Positions 20,004 through 33,175 of a stretch of DNA of 64,000 bases are shown in pieces. The DNA comes from Protonemura montana (Eukaryota; Arthropoda; Insecta; Plecoptera; Nemouridae). The position numbers and the translations under genes were made by a program. The stretch lies in contig OX387608.1 in NCBI GenBank assembly GCA_947568835.1, positions 12,996,001 through 13,060,000 on the forward strand. Direction: 5' to 3'. The notes below the pieces were generated by a model. It was not told the DNA's origin. It saw nothing but the letters and a program-made list of their open reading frames with translations, and ran no database searches. Positions within the stretch are counted from its first letter, which is position 1; each line of letters opens with the position of its first letter.

Positions 20004-23000
20004 TCAGTAGACTATTTTCCACTGGGTGGGTGGTGGACATTTTGCATTGTGATCTCCACAAAGCCGATTGAAAGTAGAGTTAACAGAGAAGCCAATAATC
20101 TCGCGTTCTTCTTGAATCCGAAAAGAGAAAGTGGACTCGTGGGTTCCAATGAAATACCTGCAAACAATAACGGGACAATAATTGTAAAGTTGAACATGTC
20201 GCTACTTGTTTAATTTGATTAAAAAGTTTTCTACTATTCTATCGCTGGATAAGTTACCTATTTAAGTTTTGTGGCTAAAATGAGCTGAGTGCCTGGTCTA
20301 GGCACATTTTCTTAGTAACATTTTCTTTATAACTATTTTTTCATTTATAGGAAAACACACTGAAATTACATTTTTTGGTTGAAGTACTCAATAAAACAAA
20401 TTTAAATTGATCTAACAAGTTGTCAAGTCTTTTTTTAACAAATTTCATTGAACACTCTAAAATTTAAACCCTTCCTAAAACAATGAATTTTGAGCAAGTA
20501 AAAAGGTGGCTCTCTCTATTCCTGTTAATCAATGTAAACCATTCCTGGGAGAATTGATTCCAAATCCTTAAAGGCCTCACAATCAAAACAAGACGAGAAC
20601 TATCAGCAAGGAGTCAAATCATTTCTAGTTTTTAAGTAATATCTAATTAATAATATTAAAGCAAACAGACAAATTGATCAAGATGCAATAATGGTTCCTT
20701 GCTACTTTGAGCTAACCATTATATATCTCAACATATCTCGATTCAACTAGGAATATAATTATTGTCATACATTTCTACTCAGGTTTGAAAATAGCTCTAA
20801 TAAGCTTGCGTTTTAATTACTGTTTAATAAACACCACCGCCTTTATTCCAATGTTTGCATATTAAAAAAAAAGTATCAGCTTACCTAGCATGAGAGCAGA
20901 TAATTTGTTCAACAATAGCAGCACCGCCGTCCTTCACCTGCTGTCTGACCTCGTGCGATGGCTCGTACAGAATGACCCGGAAGTCTCGCAGGTGTTTCTT
21001 CAACTCGTCAATCTCTGGAATGATTGCCAATATATTTATTTTGCGCAATTATATTTAAAGAACAGCACAAGCAAAAGAAAAATCTTGTGAAGCTTTGATT
21101 TTCTTTGTTTCCAGAGCTCACTGTCGTGTAATTTGTATTGTGATATGAGATGAAAGAGGAATTAATCATGGAGTAAGGAAATCTAATAAAATCAAAAATA
21201 ATACACAGATACCCTTTTGATTCGTTATTGATCTGCTATTTTTAGGTTTTTAGGGTCTCACAGCTTCAGAAGGATGGTGCAATTGGAACAGGATTCCTCC
21301 ACAAATCCATGCTGTCAAGATGTTGTTCACCAAATAGAGTTAAGTTGTTGTGCTAACTTTCATCCTTCCAACCTCTCTCCCAAACAGAACAGGTCATGTG
21401 GATGATAGTAACCCATCCAATACCTGATCCAGGGCAGTGTTGCTTAACTTTGGTGATCTCACGAGAACCGGTGTTTCAAACACCGGTGAGTGACAGAGAG
21501 TGACAGAACTTAGTTTATGATGGCAAACATGGCTTAATCTTGAGTTGAGACGAAGACTCACCTGCTTTGTTTGCATCTGTAGCAATAAAGACGGTGTCGA
21601 GTGCTAGCCGCTGGAGGTGAAACTCTATCTGTTCTGCTGAGCCTTTCACAGAGGGCACTTGATCCCCGCGGACGAGAAAGTCTTGTCTGCGCAGGTGTGC
21701 GCACAAATAGGGACCACCACGTGCGTTTCGCCGGGTCTGAAAAACAGCAGTGTTGGTGCCATCGACTTCCTTGAACAAATACTCACATTTTTGTCACTTA
21801 TACCTTATATACAAATAGAAGAAAAAGACTTTTAAAAAATGTGCTGATACCACTTATCTCTATTGGCCACTGGTGTACTGATCATTGGCAGCCACATGTA
21901 CAGGCGTTATTTTTTTTTTCCTTTATTTACCGTTGATGGTGATCATTTGGTAGTGTGTATATAGAAAATCATAGTTTTTTTAAACTTTTTACAATTATAA
22001 GTCAGCTAAACATTTGGTGCCGAATAAGAAATGAACAGTGACAAAGTAAATAGTATAAAGAAAGAAGAAATTCATATTTCTTTGTGTTAGTTTCTCATTT
22101 CATGCTAGGACTATGATTGGGTTAAACATTTCTTCTACATGCAGAAATGAGCCATGTCAAATATTTGAAGAGGAACCCAAAGAAGTGCACCTTTTCATCC
22201 CTCCAGTCTTCAGGCATCACGGTTCCATCCTCAAAGTCGCTGGAATTTAACCGTTCGAGCCGAAACTCATCGGCAATCCTCCGCAGATCGACGGCAAAGC
22301 GCATGCTACGGCGTGCGCGCCAGTATTGTGCATCCCCAAACGAGTCGTGCAGCGCGATCTCGGCGTGGTCAAACATGACGGTGGAAGCCTGGGGTGCCAC
22401 GTCGGCCAGCTGAGATGCAAGGCCGTGGAACGAGAGGCAATCGACGCTTAGCGTCGTCACGTTCAAGTAGCCCCAGAAGCGACCTGTGAAAACCCCGCTC
22501 GGCGTTTCCCTGGACAGGTTACATGTTTTATTATTAGAAATACACAGTGTGATGTCACTGGAATCAGAGTTACTGTGAGTATTTACTGGCTAAGCTCTTC
22601 TCTTTGGAGATCCGTCATTCTTATCCAATGCAGTAAAAATGTTAGAGCAACATGACTTGTGGAGATCGGGGTCCAAGTTTTCACCAATTTTTGAGAGGTT
22701 GTTAGTGTTCCTGATAATAAAATACTCTGCCCATGGCAAGCATTTGGAAAATAAAACAGATTCCACAGCGTAAAATCTGGAGCCGTCTTTCTATGGAGCC
22801 AAGCAAGTGGAGTGCCCACACATCGCAAATTAATGCATTGGAATAAGAAAATATGCTATATATCCACGTTGTCCTTTCTACGAAGATCCAAAGATGGTTA
22901 ACGAGGATTTTGTGCTTATATTTCCGCAAAGCTTGGCAGAAAGGCACTTTTACTTAAAAAATAAAGATTCAGTGAACTTGCCGATATGAATTTTTCTCTC

Positions 23001-24338
23001 TGCAAGGCTCAATATCAAATTTCTCTTCCCATTTGTAATTTTCTTCAAACGCATCTTTGTAGTGCTGAAGTATAAACACTTTTTCTATTGACGATTTACC
23101 GTAATCTGAAAATCAAGTTATAGGATGAACCATGATAGCTAAAATAAACTGGGTATGCGTTAAAAGTTGCAATTATTGGCTGTGTTATCCAAGTACTAAC
23201 CACAAGCAGAAAAACTGAAAAATGTAGGGTAACTCATGCATCATAGTAATTCAACTACTTTGGGAAATTGATCCTTCAAAGGTACCTAGAAGAATTATCT
23301 CTGCCATCTGCAATTTATGTATGTTTTTTCAAATTTAGATATCAACTGATAGAAGAAAAAAATCAGTTAATTATTTATGTTTTTATGTTCATTTAACTCG
23401 TTAAAAATCATAGGTTGTGCTTTAAATCTGACATCCTACTTGGGGCATAGACAACCTTTGGTAAGCCCAGCTTTCAGTTACGAGAGGACCGTTGAGTATC
23501 ATCTTGGCTTTATGACCAACTAGTTTTGCATCATGTGTAAGTGTGAAAGGAATAGGTGATCTAGGTAATGAGACACAGATACACAATGATAATTGTCACT
23601 AACCTGCCAAAAATGTGAACATTTCTATGACAGGAGCAAACTTCTGGAGACTTGGCACATCAAAAAATGTCCCCCATGGCAACTGATTTTGATTTTCAAT
23701 GTCAGTTGACCGCCAATGATAAAGTCTAGCCCATGGAGGCAGAACCTGAATGGAAAACGAAAAATCAAAGCAGAGTCAGAAGGAATCATTTGGTATAATA
23801 AAGACGGTTTCAATACCCAAAGAAATGCTATCACAATTATAGGAAATTGTTGACAGACAGCTTTTTCAATATGTCCTGTAAGAAGTGGTCAAAGATCTGA
23901 TGGATGGGAACGAAAAATTATAATTTGTTTCATACCAGCTGCCAGTCTTTATTCTTTGGAAGATTGCTGGCAAAAACTGCCATTCGCATGTAGACATCAC
24001 GACGTAGATTGAACCCTTCCGGTGGATTCACGTCATATAGTATGAATCTAGGTAAAAATGAAGAGAGTGCCGTAAGTGCCGAATATTTCTATGTCTGATT
24101 CACAGAACCAGAGAATTTGGAATATACCAATATCCACATTTTATGATTGAGCCCAAAAAAAATCCAAGAAAACGTACCGTTTTGGTTTGACAAGCTCTCC
24201 TGAACCTTGGCAATTAGATAATTCGGGATCGTTTTCAGATGGCTTGGTACAATACTGCTCTTCGGTTGAGCTCAAAGTGATTATAAAGTATAATAATATT
24301 ATAACATTTATGGAATGTTTCATAAACGAACCGATCAT
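20004..24338 (-). CDS. POFUT2: GDP-fucose protein O-fucosyltransferase 2, complete, eight exons
   Basis: ER enzyme that transfers fucose from GDP-fucose to Ser/Thr in thrombospondin type 1 repeats. Exons, 5' to 3': 24338-24178, 24047-23936, 23745-23604, 23105-22982, 22509-22191, 21736-21562, 21014-20885, 20157-20004, giving 438 residues (human 429). The start ATG is followed by a hydrophobic signal peptide ([15 protein letters not shown]). Family motifs in order: [95 protein letters not shown] (GDP-fucose region, about residues 291-306), [41 protein letters not shown], and a Cys-rich end WKIVY. Junction phases all agree. The intron after exon 4 starts with GC instead of GT. A 5S-derived SINE sits in the intron after exon 6. 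Confidence 0.97.
21250..21485 (-). repeat. 5S-rRNA-derived SINE, minus strand
   Basis: On the minus strand it runs from about 21485 downward: CGTGAGATCACCAAAGTTAA, GCAACACTGCCCTGG, GGATGGGTTACTATC, then a non-5S body with GGAGGAATCCTG. The head follows 5S rRNA (TGATCTCGGAAGCTAAGC and GGATGGGAGACC), which contains the internal pol III promoter. It lies in a POFUT2 intron and is truncated relative to the copy at 56735-57115. Confidence 0.75.
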
Positions 24339-24709
24339 TTTTAGGTTTTTAGGTTATTTTAGCACGGTAGTGGTAAAGAGTGTATATTTCTCTCATCTAT
24401 TCCGTTGAACCATTTAAATTGAAGCTGTGAAAGCACTTAAGAGGTTTCCATTATAGTTTCTGATACACTTAATTAAACATCTAATTAAACAGTGATGTTT
24501 AAAGAAATTAAGAAAGACGACATACTTTTCATATAACCCACGCATTTGCTGTCAAAAGCATGCTGCACGGCCATTTTCAGTCACGTGATTTTTGGCTCAG
24601 CTGACAGCAGTTTGTGAGAGCCGACAGCCGACCAAAGTTGCGACGAAAGCAGCTAGTTCTTTCATATTTACCAGCGACGCTGTTAAAAGATTGGGTAGAA
24701 TTTTTGGGC
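24339..24709. promoter_or_regulatory. shared head-to-head promoter of POFUT2 and HINT1
   Basis: Only 371 bp separate the two start codons. The region contains a perfect palindromic E-box TCACGTGA (24581-24588), of the type bound by MITF/TFE and USF bHLH-zip factors. A GGCCATTTT YY1-like element lies a few bases upstream. No TATA box is evident on the HINT1 side. Co-regulation of the two genes is inference. Confidence 0.6.
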
Positions 24710-25206
<497 letters not shown>

Positions 25207-25264
25207 TTTTTGGGTCACATCTGTCTTGATGCACCTGAAAGGCTATGAATACTGAAGAACCCTA

Positions 25265-25270
25265 AATAAA
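25265..25270 (+). terminator. HINT1 polyadenylation signal (AATAAA)
   Basis: Canonical hexamer 58 bp after the TAA stop, followed by a T-rich stretch, giving a very short 3' UTR. Confidence 0.75.
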
Positions 25271-26820
25271 GTTTTTTCGATGCAGTTATTTTTATTTGTT
25301 CTGGTAAATTTCTACCTTTTTCTACTTCCCATTCTTTCTTATCCTCTCTAACCTGATGCACCAAAACACTATTTTGAGCTGTAGTCATCAGTTGATATTA
25401 AAGATGTAGATGATGCTAGCTACATCTCATGGCAAGTCCAACCTGTAAATAATCAAAGATGGGAGCGTATTTACCGGTGATAAGAATCTTGGAAAGGTAG
25501 ATAATGAGCTATGCAGTATATATTTTCTTGATAACATAGATAACTGTTTATTTGCTGACCTTGCAACAAGGATGATTATCAACCTTTGTTACTCTACAAA
25601 ATATATTCTAGTTTCAATTATATTTCACTTATATAATTAATAAGTTACACTTTATGATTTACCTCTGGAACAGCTAATAATTAATATATATCTGCTTTTA
25701 TACCTACGATTTTAAAATTGGAGACATCTTTTGTAACATTTTAAGTTGATTCACATTCCACATACAGCCCCAGGGAATCGCAAAGCTTAAAATATGACAA
25801 CTTGCACATAATTTCAAAACATTCATATAAATAATGAATGCTCTCACTAACACATGGTAATAGATAGCTTGTGAACGACTTGGTTGACTCAATTATGGCA
25901 ACGTCTTAACGTTGACTGCTCAATCGACTACGAGCTACAAAACCTATCCACTTGTAATATACCAGCTAACGTATTCCTTTTTTATAAGCCACGCCTGCAT
26001 TTCTAAGCACATTCAGTGCTCTAAGCGTACACGACACCACAGCAAAAACTCATCACTCGATTCGGTTCCATAGCGAAAACCTTCGTCCACTATCAACTAG
26101 AGATCACCATCGAGATACACTGATCACAACTACGTTCGTACTTGCGTCTAGCAGCAAAAATTGACCCCAAACGCCAAACACGTACAATTCCGATGGTCGT
26201 TTTAGGTTATCGATCTAAATTATTTTAAACATACAGACCTTAGAAACATCTATTTTAAATTCAGTATTGATTATCTGAACTTTGTAGTTTTCTTGCATTT
26301 GACAATTTAACCCCCCTGATTTGAAAACTAACAAAGCCTACCATAAATCATACTAGGTTCAAATGCTAGCTTCTAGAGAGCTTTTTAACAGTTGAACAAA
26401 AATTTGAGTGTCATCTGATAGCCGTTTAATTTTTACCAATTAGGTTTGGAAACCGGAATACCAATTCTAAATCAAGAAATTTATTCTAGAACAGAAAAGT
26501 GGTAAAGTTATTTTTTCCTCGCTGGAAGGGTTTTGCCGTGCTCTATTAGCATGGTCACATGTACATCTAGTTTATTTGGCGAATTGGTCTGACCATTTGT
26601 TACAAATTTTCAACAAAGCGAGCGCACCCATACAAATAAAATTCAAACAAATCACTCGAACGGATCGAAACTGAAACGTACACTCGCGGCCAAATCGAGT
26701 CTTTAAAATACAACAAATCGAAAAAATGTAGACAGACCGGTGAATCGGGCATTTCCACATTCCGAGTCATGCTCGGCCACGGCCTGTCGTGAGGGCGGGG
26801 CTGGGGACGGGGGCTGGGCG
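25271..26820. other. AT-rich intergenic region between HINT1 and atos 3' ends
   Basis: No conserved exon is visible on either strand. The right edge probably holds the atos 3' UTR: an AATAAA on the minus strand lies at 26571-26576. A GC-rich patch at 26760-26820 is the start of that 3' UTR. Otherwise I see nothing recognisable. Confidence 0.6.
26571..26576 (-). terminator. atos polyadenylation signal (AATAAA)
   Basis: TTTATT on the plus strand, 245 bp downstream of the atos stop codon, and the first canonical hexamer in that direction. Confidence 0.5.
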
Positions 26821-29800
26821 TCAGTTCCGCGACGAGAACTTGGGATTGGTCGGGCCCTGCGTAAACGAACGCAGCTCGTAGGACATGTCGACGCCGTGAG
26901 CGGTGGCGGTGTCCAGGTCCGACTTGCGGAAGACGATCATACGGATGTCGGAGTGGAGGTAAACACGGCCGGACTTAGAGCTCGAGAACCTGGTAGAGGT
27001 GAGAGAGTGATGTCAGCAAGGATAACAGATTGAAGACTAGTAGAAAATTCTAACGAATCAAATGGTTTTGTAGACAGAAGTGCACTTGGGGTACATTTTA
27101 CACAGGCAGCAAATAGGAACACATTTTATGTGCAGGAAGCATAAATTGTGAAGTGCTAGAAATTAAGGACACGCACGGTTAGAAATTAAATAAACAATCA
27201 AAAAGTCATTCAAGAAAGGTAATTGAAGGTGCAGGTTACAGACAAATATTTGTATCACTATTCAAAGGTTTATCACCAATCAAAATCGAGAATTATAAGG
27301 CGAAATTGATCTTGTACTTGGTTTTATGAATAAATACTCGGTGCGTACCTGAGATGCACAAGATATCGGAGCCACTTCTGAAAATCGCCCGGCTGTCGAC
27401 TGGTGGCCGCATTGGCCGGCATGTAGAGCGTGCGCTGCCGGAGGAAAGTCTGCGAGTTGGCGGGCATGTCAGTCAGGTCGTACATCACCACGAACATCTT
27501 CACCACCGTGCCAAGCGGGTTGAACAGTGTAACCTGGATGGTTCCGCAGCGTGGGACGTTGTATCCCTTCTTGCCCAAGTTGATGTGAGCCTGTTGGCCA
27601 GGAGAGAGCTCAGTTAAGCACGAACAATTGCAAAGAAACAAGTGGTTCTATTGCGGTTATGTGCGCCATAAGCTCGTATTCGTAGTGCTGGCTGGGACTT
27701 AACAAAATAGCGTAAAAGATGCGTAAGTTTTGAAAGATTGTTTTTCGTTTGTCATCTTGGCTAAAGTAGGTTTACATTGCAGAAAAGAAAATTGCCATTG
27801 GACGAGAAAGTTATTACTTTTTTTAATTTCTCCAACCATTGCATACAATTTTCATTTTATTCTTGTCTGCAATCCTGTAATTACCACATGCATGCAATTC
27901 CATTGCGTCCTCATCGAACATTTTTGAATCTGGCGTGATTTATTGGCATGATCTAGGTAAAATTGTACCTTTTTCTTTTAGAGACGCTAGCCTCGAAATA
28001 AAATAGCTATGTGATCAGAGAATCAGCAATGAGAATCATGATTCCCACCATGTAAAAAAATCGACCGATCAACTATAACTCACCAGGTATGGCGTGGACA
28101 CCTTGTCGTTATCCCCAAGCGTGTAGAAGAACACAGTAACAGGCAACGCGACGTGTCGAGGACAGAACGAGCCGCTGGCTCCTATGTTGGCAGTGAATCC
28201 CTGGACGGTGCTGACAGGCTCGAGCCTGCCGTTAAGCACAGACTCTTCAAAGGTGCCGAGCAGTGAGGATGCTAGGTGCGTACAGCGGCTCCATGAACAG
28301 CGCACAGCAGGGAACGGGACGCGTGGAGAGCACGGAGAGCGACCCTCGCTCTCGGCTTCGTCGGAGCTCAATGTTTCCTCAGCGGAAGTCTCGAAGAGGG
28401 CGCTGCGGATGGCAGACACCTGCGGGGACAAAGGGTACATTCGGTGTGAGCGTGGATAGCTGCTTCAATTTTTTTCTTTATTTCCGTAACATCTCTGAAT
28501 GGGCGTACAATGCTTTGATGTGTGAAATATAATAAGATATATCTAAGTTTAAGTGGTCTGATGTAGATTTGCAGTAATGCTCCGAGTTGTGTAAATACGA
28601 TACCAGGTTGTTAAGAAGGTTGTTTGTACCACCAGCAAATAGGTAAAAACATTGGTTTCTAACAAAAATCAATCACACATAAGAGCTTCAACTATAACAA
28701 AAACTATTTGAAATGGGTTTTGAATGCTAAGTGAAGAACAACTAAATTTCCCATGTTTTGTAACTTGTACCCGATACTTTATCAAGGGTAAAAGCAATTC
28801 TTGATATCCTTGATAAAGTAACAGGTACAAGTTACGAAACGTTGGGAAATTTAGTTGTTCTTCACTTAGCATTCAAAACCAAGTTCAAATAGTTTTTGTT
28901 CAAACTAGTGCTAAGGTTAAATAAAGTAGACATGAGTCTAAAAACTATCATGTTTAAACTCTATGCTCATAGGCATAATCTACAGGAAAATTTCTTTGTA
29001 AACAGATATGGAATAATAAAACCAGTAAAATGTTTAAAACCCAGCATAATTATATTTGAATGAAAAAGTACCCGCCATCAAACAGGCTCAGAAAAAAAGA
29101 AGAGCAACCGGCCCAACTTACCGATGTGATGGAGCTGTCGTAGTCAAAGCACGTCGCGTTCCTTCTCACTGGCGCGGGACTCGAGGTCAGCGGTAAACCA
29201 GTCCTCGAATGAAACACCATGCTTGCAGCAAAGTCCAAACTACGTCGGAACTTCTCCTTGTCGGAAGCCGACGGCACCGCCCGATTCTCGTCCTCGGCTT
29301 TCGCCGCCACCCTTTCCGCGGTCGCTTCCACCGCCTCCTCCCCAACGATATCACCAACGGCGCCGCCGTCCCGCATCACAGATTCGCCACGGAACGACTC
29401 AGTCGCTCCGTAATCACAAGGCACTTTTTCGCTAAGCACTAAATCACTTATCGCTTTGTTCGTCTTCTGCGGACGCGGCGCGCTGGACAAAGTCCGTTCG
29501 TCTATGTTTGTCGGCGAGGAGCAAGCCGGTTCGTGCCGGTGCTTTCGACGCGACGAGGGGGAAGCCCGGGGGGCACTGATCGCGGCCGCGTCGTCGTACG
29601 TGCACTTGGGCTGGAAGCGCTTGCGCTTGGTGCCCGAATGCAGGCTGGGTTCGACGGACAGCTTGGAGATCTTGGCCGCGAGATCGGAGGCGAGGTCGGA
29701 CGCCGCGGCTCGACCGCTCGTACGAAGGATAGCGTCCAGGAACGGATCGGCCTTGGTCGAGGTCTCCATGGGCGGAGTCGGGGCGCGTACGGGGAAGCAC

Positions 29801-32800
29801 TGCACTTTGCAGGCGGCCAGACGCGAGCACGTCTGGTCGTCGGGGGAACGGGACAGCGATTTAGTGCCGTGGTGAGGCTGCGAAGGGTTGCGGTCTCTGC
29901 GAGATGAAAGACATGCGCGTTAGTTCGATGCGTTGTTTGTTTTGATAGTGGGTGTGAAATGCAGTTCGGGATCCAAGGCATATCTGACATATTTTTGCAC
30001 TTTCTTATGAACAACTGATGAAGATTTCTTGAAATTTAGGAAATTGTACCAGTGGTTATGAAGTGGAGAAGCTACGTTACCAGCAGGCAATAACAAAGTG
30101 ACATTGGTAACATTTTTTTTTATTATTGAAAACAATGATAGTTGCCTTTATCTTGATTTTCTTTTGTGAAGTGACTGAAGGGTCACTCATTACAAAATGG
30201 AAATACCCACGAGAAAAACAAAGAAATGAATCACTAATGAGTAAATAATGAAGTACACAGTTAATTTATAGGCCAGCTCACCTTAACACCGAGAGAACCT
30301 CCTCGAACTCCTGTGGACTCAGCTCCAAGTTGAGCTTGGTCTTGCCCTCTGCCGCACATCCTTCCGCCTCCTTCTTGATTCGTTTCCGTTGCTTTTCCTT
30401 CCCCTCCTTGTATCCTTCCCTCCCCTCCGCAAAACCCTCCTTGCCCGATGAGTACGCCTCCTTGCAGCACTCCTTGGTCGTTGTCGTCGAAGCGTAACAC
30501 TTTGACGAACTATATCCCTCCTTAAAACCGTCTTTCGACAGCGGAAAACCTTCCGCGGCGCCCAAACCAGGTGAACCGCACAGTCTTGGCGATCCAAAAC
30601 TATCTTTAGCGCCCGCAAAAGAATCGGCCGCCGCCGCAAAACACTCTTTTGACGATCCCGGCGCGTCCTTTGCCGGCCGGTAACACTCTTTGGCAGTCGT
30701 GAACCCATTCCCCGTGCACTTTCCCTCGCTCGGAGTGAGATCCCCGTCCTCGTCGCAACGACAGTCGTGTTTCCCCGCGCGGTTGCATGGGTTCATCATC
30801 CGGTCGTCGACCATCAGAACGCTGGCCGCCTTCCACGATGAATCCCTCCGGCGTGCGAGCCCCTCGCGGCCCAGCCGCCGGTGCTGGAGGCTCAGCGGTG
30901 GACTTGGCGGGCTGTTCTCGCGGCGTAGAGATCGCGGAGCATCCATAACCGGGCTGGCTCCGCGTGGAGGGCTCGCAAAGCGGCGGTGCTCGAGCGATTG
31001 AGGAGGGTCCAGCAGGCACGCCCCGAGCAGTTTGTCCGAGTGGGTGGGGACATCGTCGGGGGTGGCAGGGACATCGGGGGCGGTAGACTCGTGGTGGACG
31101 GTGCAGAGCAGAGCCGGGACGGACTCCATGCGAGGCGCCGTACGGACCTGCGGGTGGTGGCATCAGGTTAGGGCTGCTTTTTATTGTTAGCGAAGTGAAA
31201 CAGGGTGCATTTCTTGGCTACTCTTCTAGTTATGTTAATTTGCTAATGATTTTGTCAATCAGGATGTAAAATTGTGTAAAGGAGAGTGTATAAATCCTTG
31301 TTTATAAACCAACATCAAGCTAAGATGGGCAAAAATACAATTGTTGAAAAAAGCAGATATTTTATAAGGCTATAAGAATTGAAATTAACTGTCCATTTTT
31401 AAGAATGTTTATTTGTACATTTGATTTTGTTTGTTTGTTTGTTTGTTTGTTTATTTGTTTTTACAAAATACAGGGTAACAGGGTTAAATGATTCAATTAA
31501 TATCAGTTCTTATAGAACACTGCTAAGGTATTATTAACAGCAATCTTGCAAACCTGATTACACAAGTAGTCAAGGTAAACAGTTTGCTTTGCACCAAGTG
31601 GCAGTGCGATATTGTCATTCCGCAAATTGAAAAGCTCTACATGCAAAGAAAACATCAATCCTCAATTTCACTGACCGACACGCGAATGCTGGCGCCGCCG
31701 GCGACTACAGCTGAGGGGAACGTGTGCGTGACCGGCGCGGGATGCCGGAACTGGGACGCGAACGCCTCGCCCGGCACCGTCACCCGGTACGTCACGTTGG
31801 CCGGCAGGACGCCGCGGCTGCTGCTCCACCAAGCCGAGAGCTGCGAGAAGTGCAACTGCGATCGCACTGCCTGCACCAGGCCTCGTGCGCTCATGCCAGG
31901 CGTGGCTGCGCTTGTGTCACCGCTCCTGTTGACAGGGACCGCCTGGTTAGCGCTGCTCAGAGTTGGGTCAGGGCATTGGGGACACAAGCGCTTATATCAA
32001 ACGTTCTACTCATTACGAAACGCCATCGAGAACCAGACCTCGATTTGATCTGCTTTGTACGGTTTAAATCTGGCCCAGATCAAGTCCAGATGGCGTTTTT
32101 GTAACGGCTAAGCTGTTGCAAAATAAACTTCATCTGCAACTTAAGCAATTCAGAGCTGGTTTAACAATGATCCGTTAAAAAGGTAACAGTAGGCAGAGGT
32201 GCTAATGGACGTATCCGATTGGCACAGAGTCTTAGCTAGCAGTAATTTTTTTATGGACTTTGTAAGCCTGGCCCTAAATAATTTACGCAAGCAGCTAGTG
32301 TAAGGCGACAGTTTTTCGTAAGCAGTATAAAGACTCACTTCTTGGCCGAGCATGAGATAGTCCACTGCTCGAGTAGCAGATCTGCGGGGGCAGGCAGCCG
32401 TACGATGTCGGGACACTGGGCTTTGACCCGGCCGCACGGACACGACGGACAGAGCAGCACCTCGACGCAGACGGGCACACGATTCTCCCACAGAAGAGAC
32501 ATGTGCTGACGGAGCTGGCCCGCGCGGACGCAAGCAAAGCCTGAGAAAAACATCAGGTTGTTAAGCTACGTTCTGTAGACTGGTCGGTAGACTATTACCC
32601 ATTTATCCGGTGCGAAAAAGATTTAATTTACTTCGTCTAGTATCCGTTTTTAATGCTCTGGTAAAATAATACAGTGAATTCAATAAAATTCCTTGAATTT
32701 TGTAATCTTTTTGTCTCTAGATGAAGAACAGCACAGTAGATAAGCAATTTTGGAGGCTTTTCGAGCTATGCCCAGTTGCAGAGAGCCTCAAAGCAGACTA

Positions 32801-33175
32801 TGCCTGCCCCCAAAAATAACATTCACAATCTTACTACAATTATTTTGATTTCAGTTTCCTCTGGCCAAATTTTATTTCACGGCTTTGCATTCCCTTGGAT
32901 TTATCACAAGCTTAGTTGAACGTCAAGTCCACACATTTAACTATTACGGACCACCTAACTGCGTTAAATCCACAGTTGCTCGTCGTCTCACCAGTGTCAC
33001 AGTCGTGGCGCTGCAGTCCTGCGGCAGTTGAAGGTGCCGTTCGCACGCAGTGCGGTCCTTCCGCGTAGCCCCGCGGTCCCGGCCCAGGTACACGGCCCTC
33101 GACCACCAGCACCCCGAGCTCCACGAACGTGTCACGCCCTCCACCTTCATCTCCGTCCATCACCGCTGAGTGCAT
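26821..33175 (-). CDS. ATOS: Atos homolog (FAM214 / atossa) transcriptional regulator, complete, eight coding exons
   Basis: Nuclear regulator family; fly Atossa raises metabolic gene expression in migrating macrophages. Exons, 5' to 3': 33175-32992, 32540-32339, 31925-31676, 31147-30282, 29896-29122, 28419-28084, 27590-27349, 26989-26821, about 1007 residues with all phases agreeing. N-terminal blocks match human FAM214A: FVELGVLVVEGR, HMSLLWENRVPVCVEVLLCP, LLLEQWTI, LHFSQLSAWWSSSRGVLPAN. A long Ser/Pro/Lys-rich middle follows, then HSRTGLPLTSSPAPVRR, CFDYDSSI, TFEESVLNGRLEPVSTVQGF with TANIGASGSFCPRH (conserved Atos block), and the C-terminal domain GYNVPRCGTIQVTLFNP, VKMFVVMYDLTDMPANSQTF, FSSSKSGRVYLHSDIRM, ending PTNPKFSSRN. 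The ATG lies two bases inside its exon, so a noncoding 5' exon must exist upstream. Human FAM214A starts at the equivalent point. Foldback copy F2 lies in the intron between 28420 and 29121. Confidence 0.95.
28697..28900 (+). repeat. long-palindrome foldback element, copy F2
   Basis: Left arm 28697-28787 and right arm about 28810-28900 are inverted repeats meeting near the centre (AAGCAATTCTTGATAT). The sequence matches the arms of copy F1 (6219-6524), including TTACGAAACGTTGGGAAATT and TTCACTTAGCATTCAAAACC. The right side continues into GCTAAGGTTAAATAAAGTAG, the outer arm sequence of F1, so this copy has lost its left end. It carries TTGATAAAGTAAC...GTTACGAAACGTT, with a perfect 5-bp GTAAC/GTTAC stem. 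It lies in an atos intron. Confidence 0.8.
31424..31462 (+). repeat. (GTTT)n microsatellite
   Basis: A run of GTTT units broken by a single ATTT, in the atos intron between the exons at 30282-31147 and 31676-31925. Confidence 0.8.

Noticed and set aside
29456-29907. Long open frames on the plus strand opposite atos
   Set aside because: They are antisense shadows of the GC-rich atos exon at 29122-29896. The minus frame matches FAM214 proteins and splices correctly; the plus frames do not.
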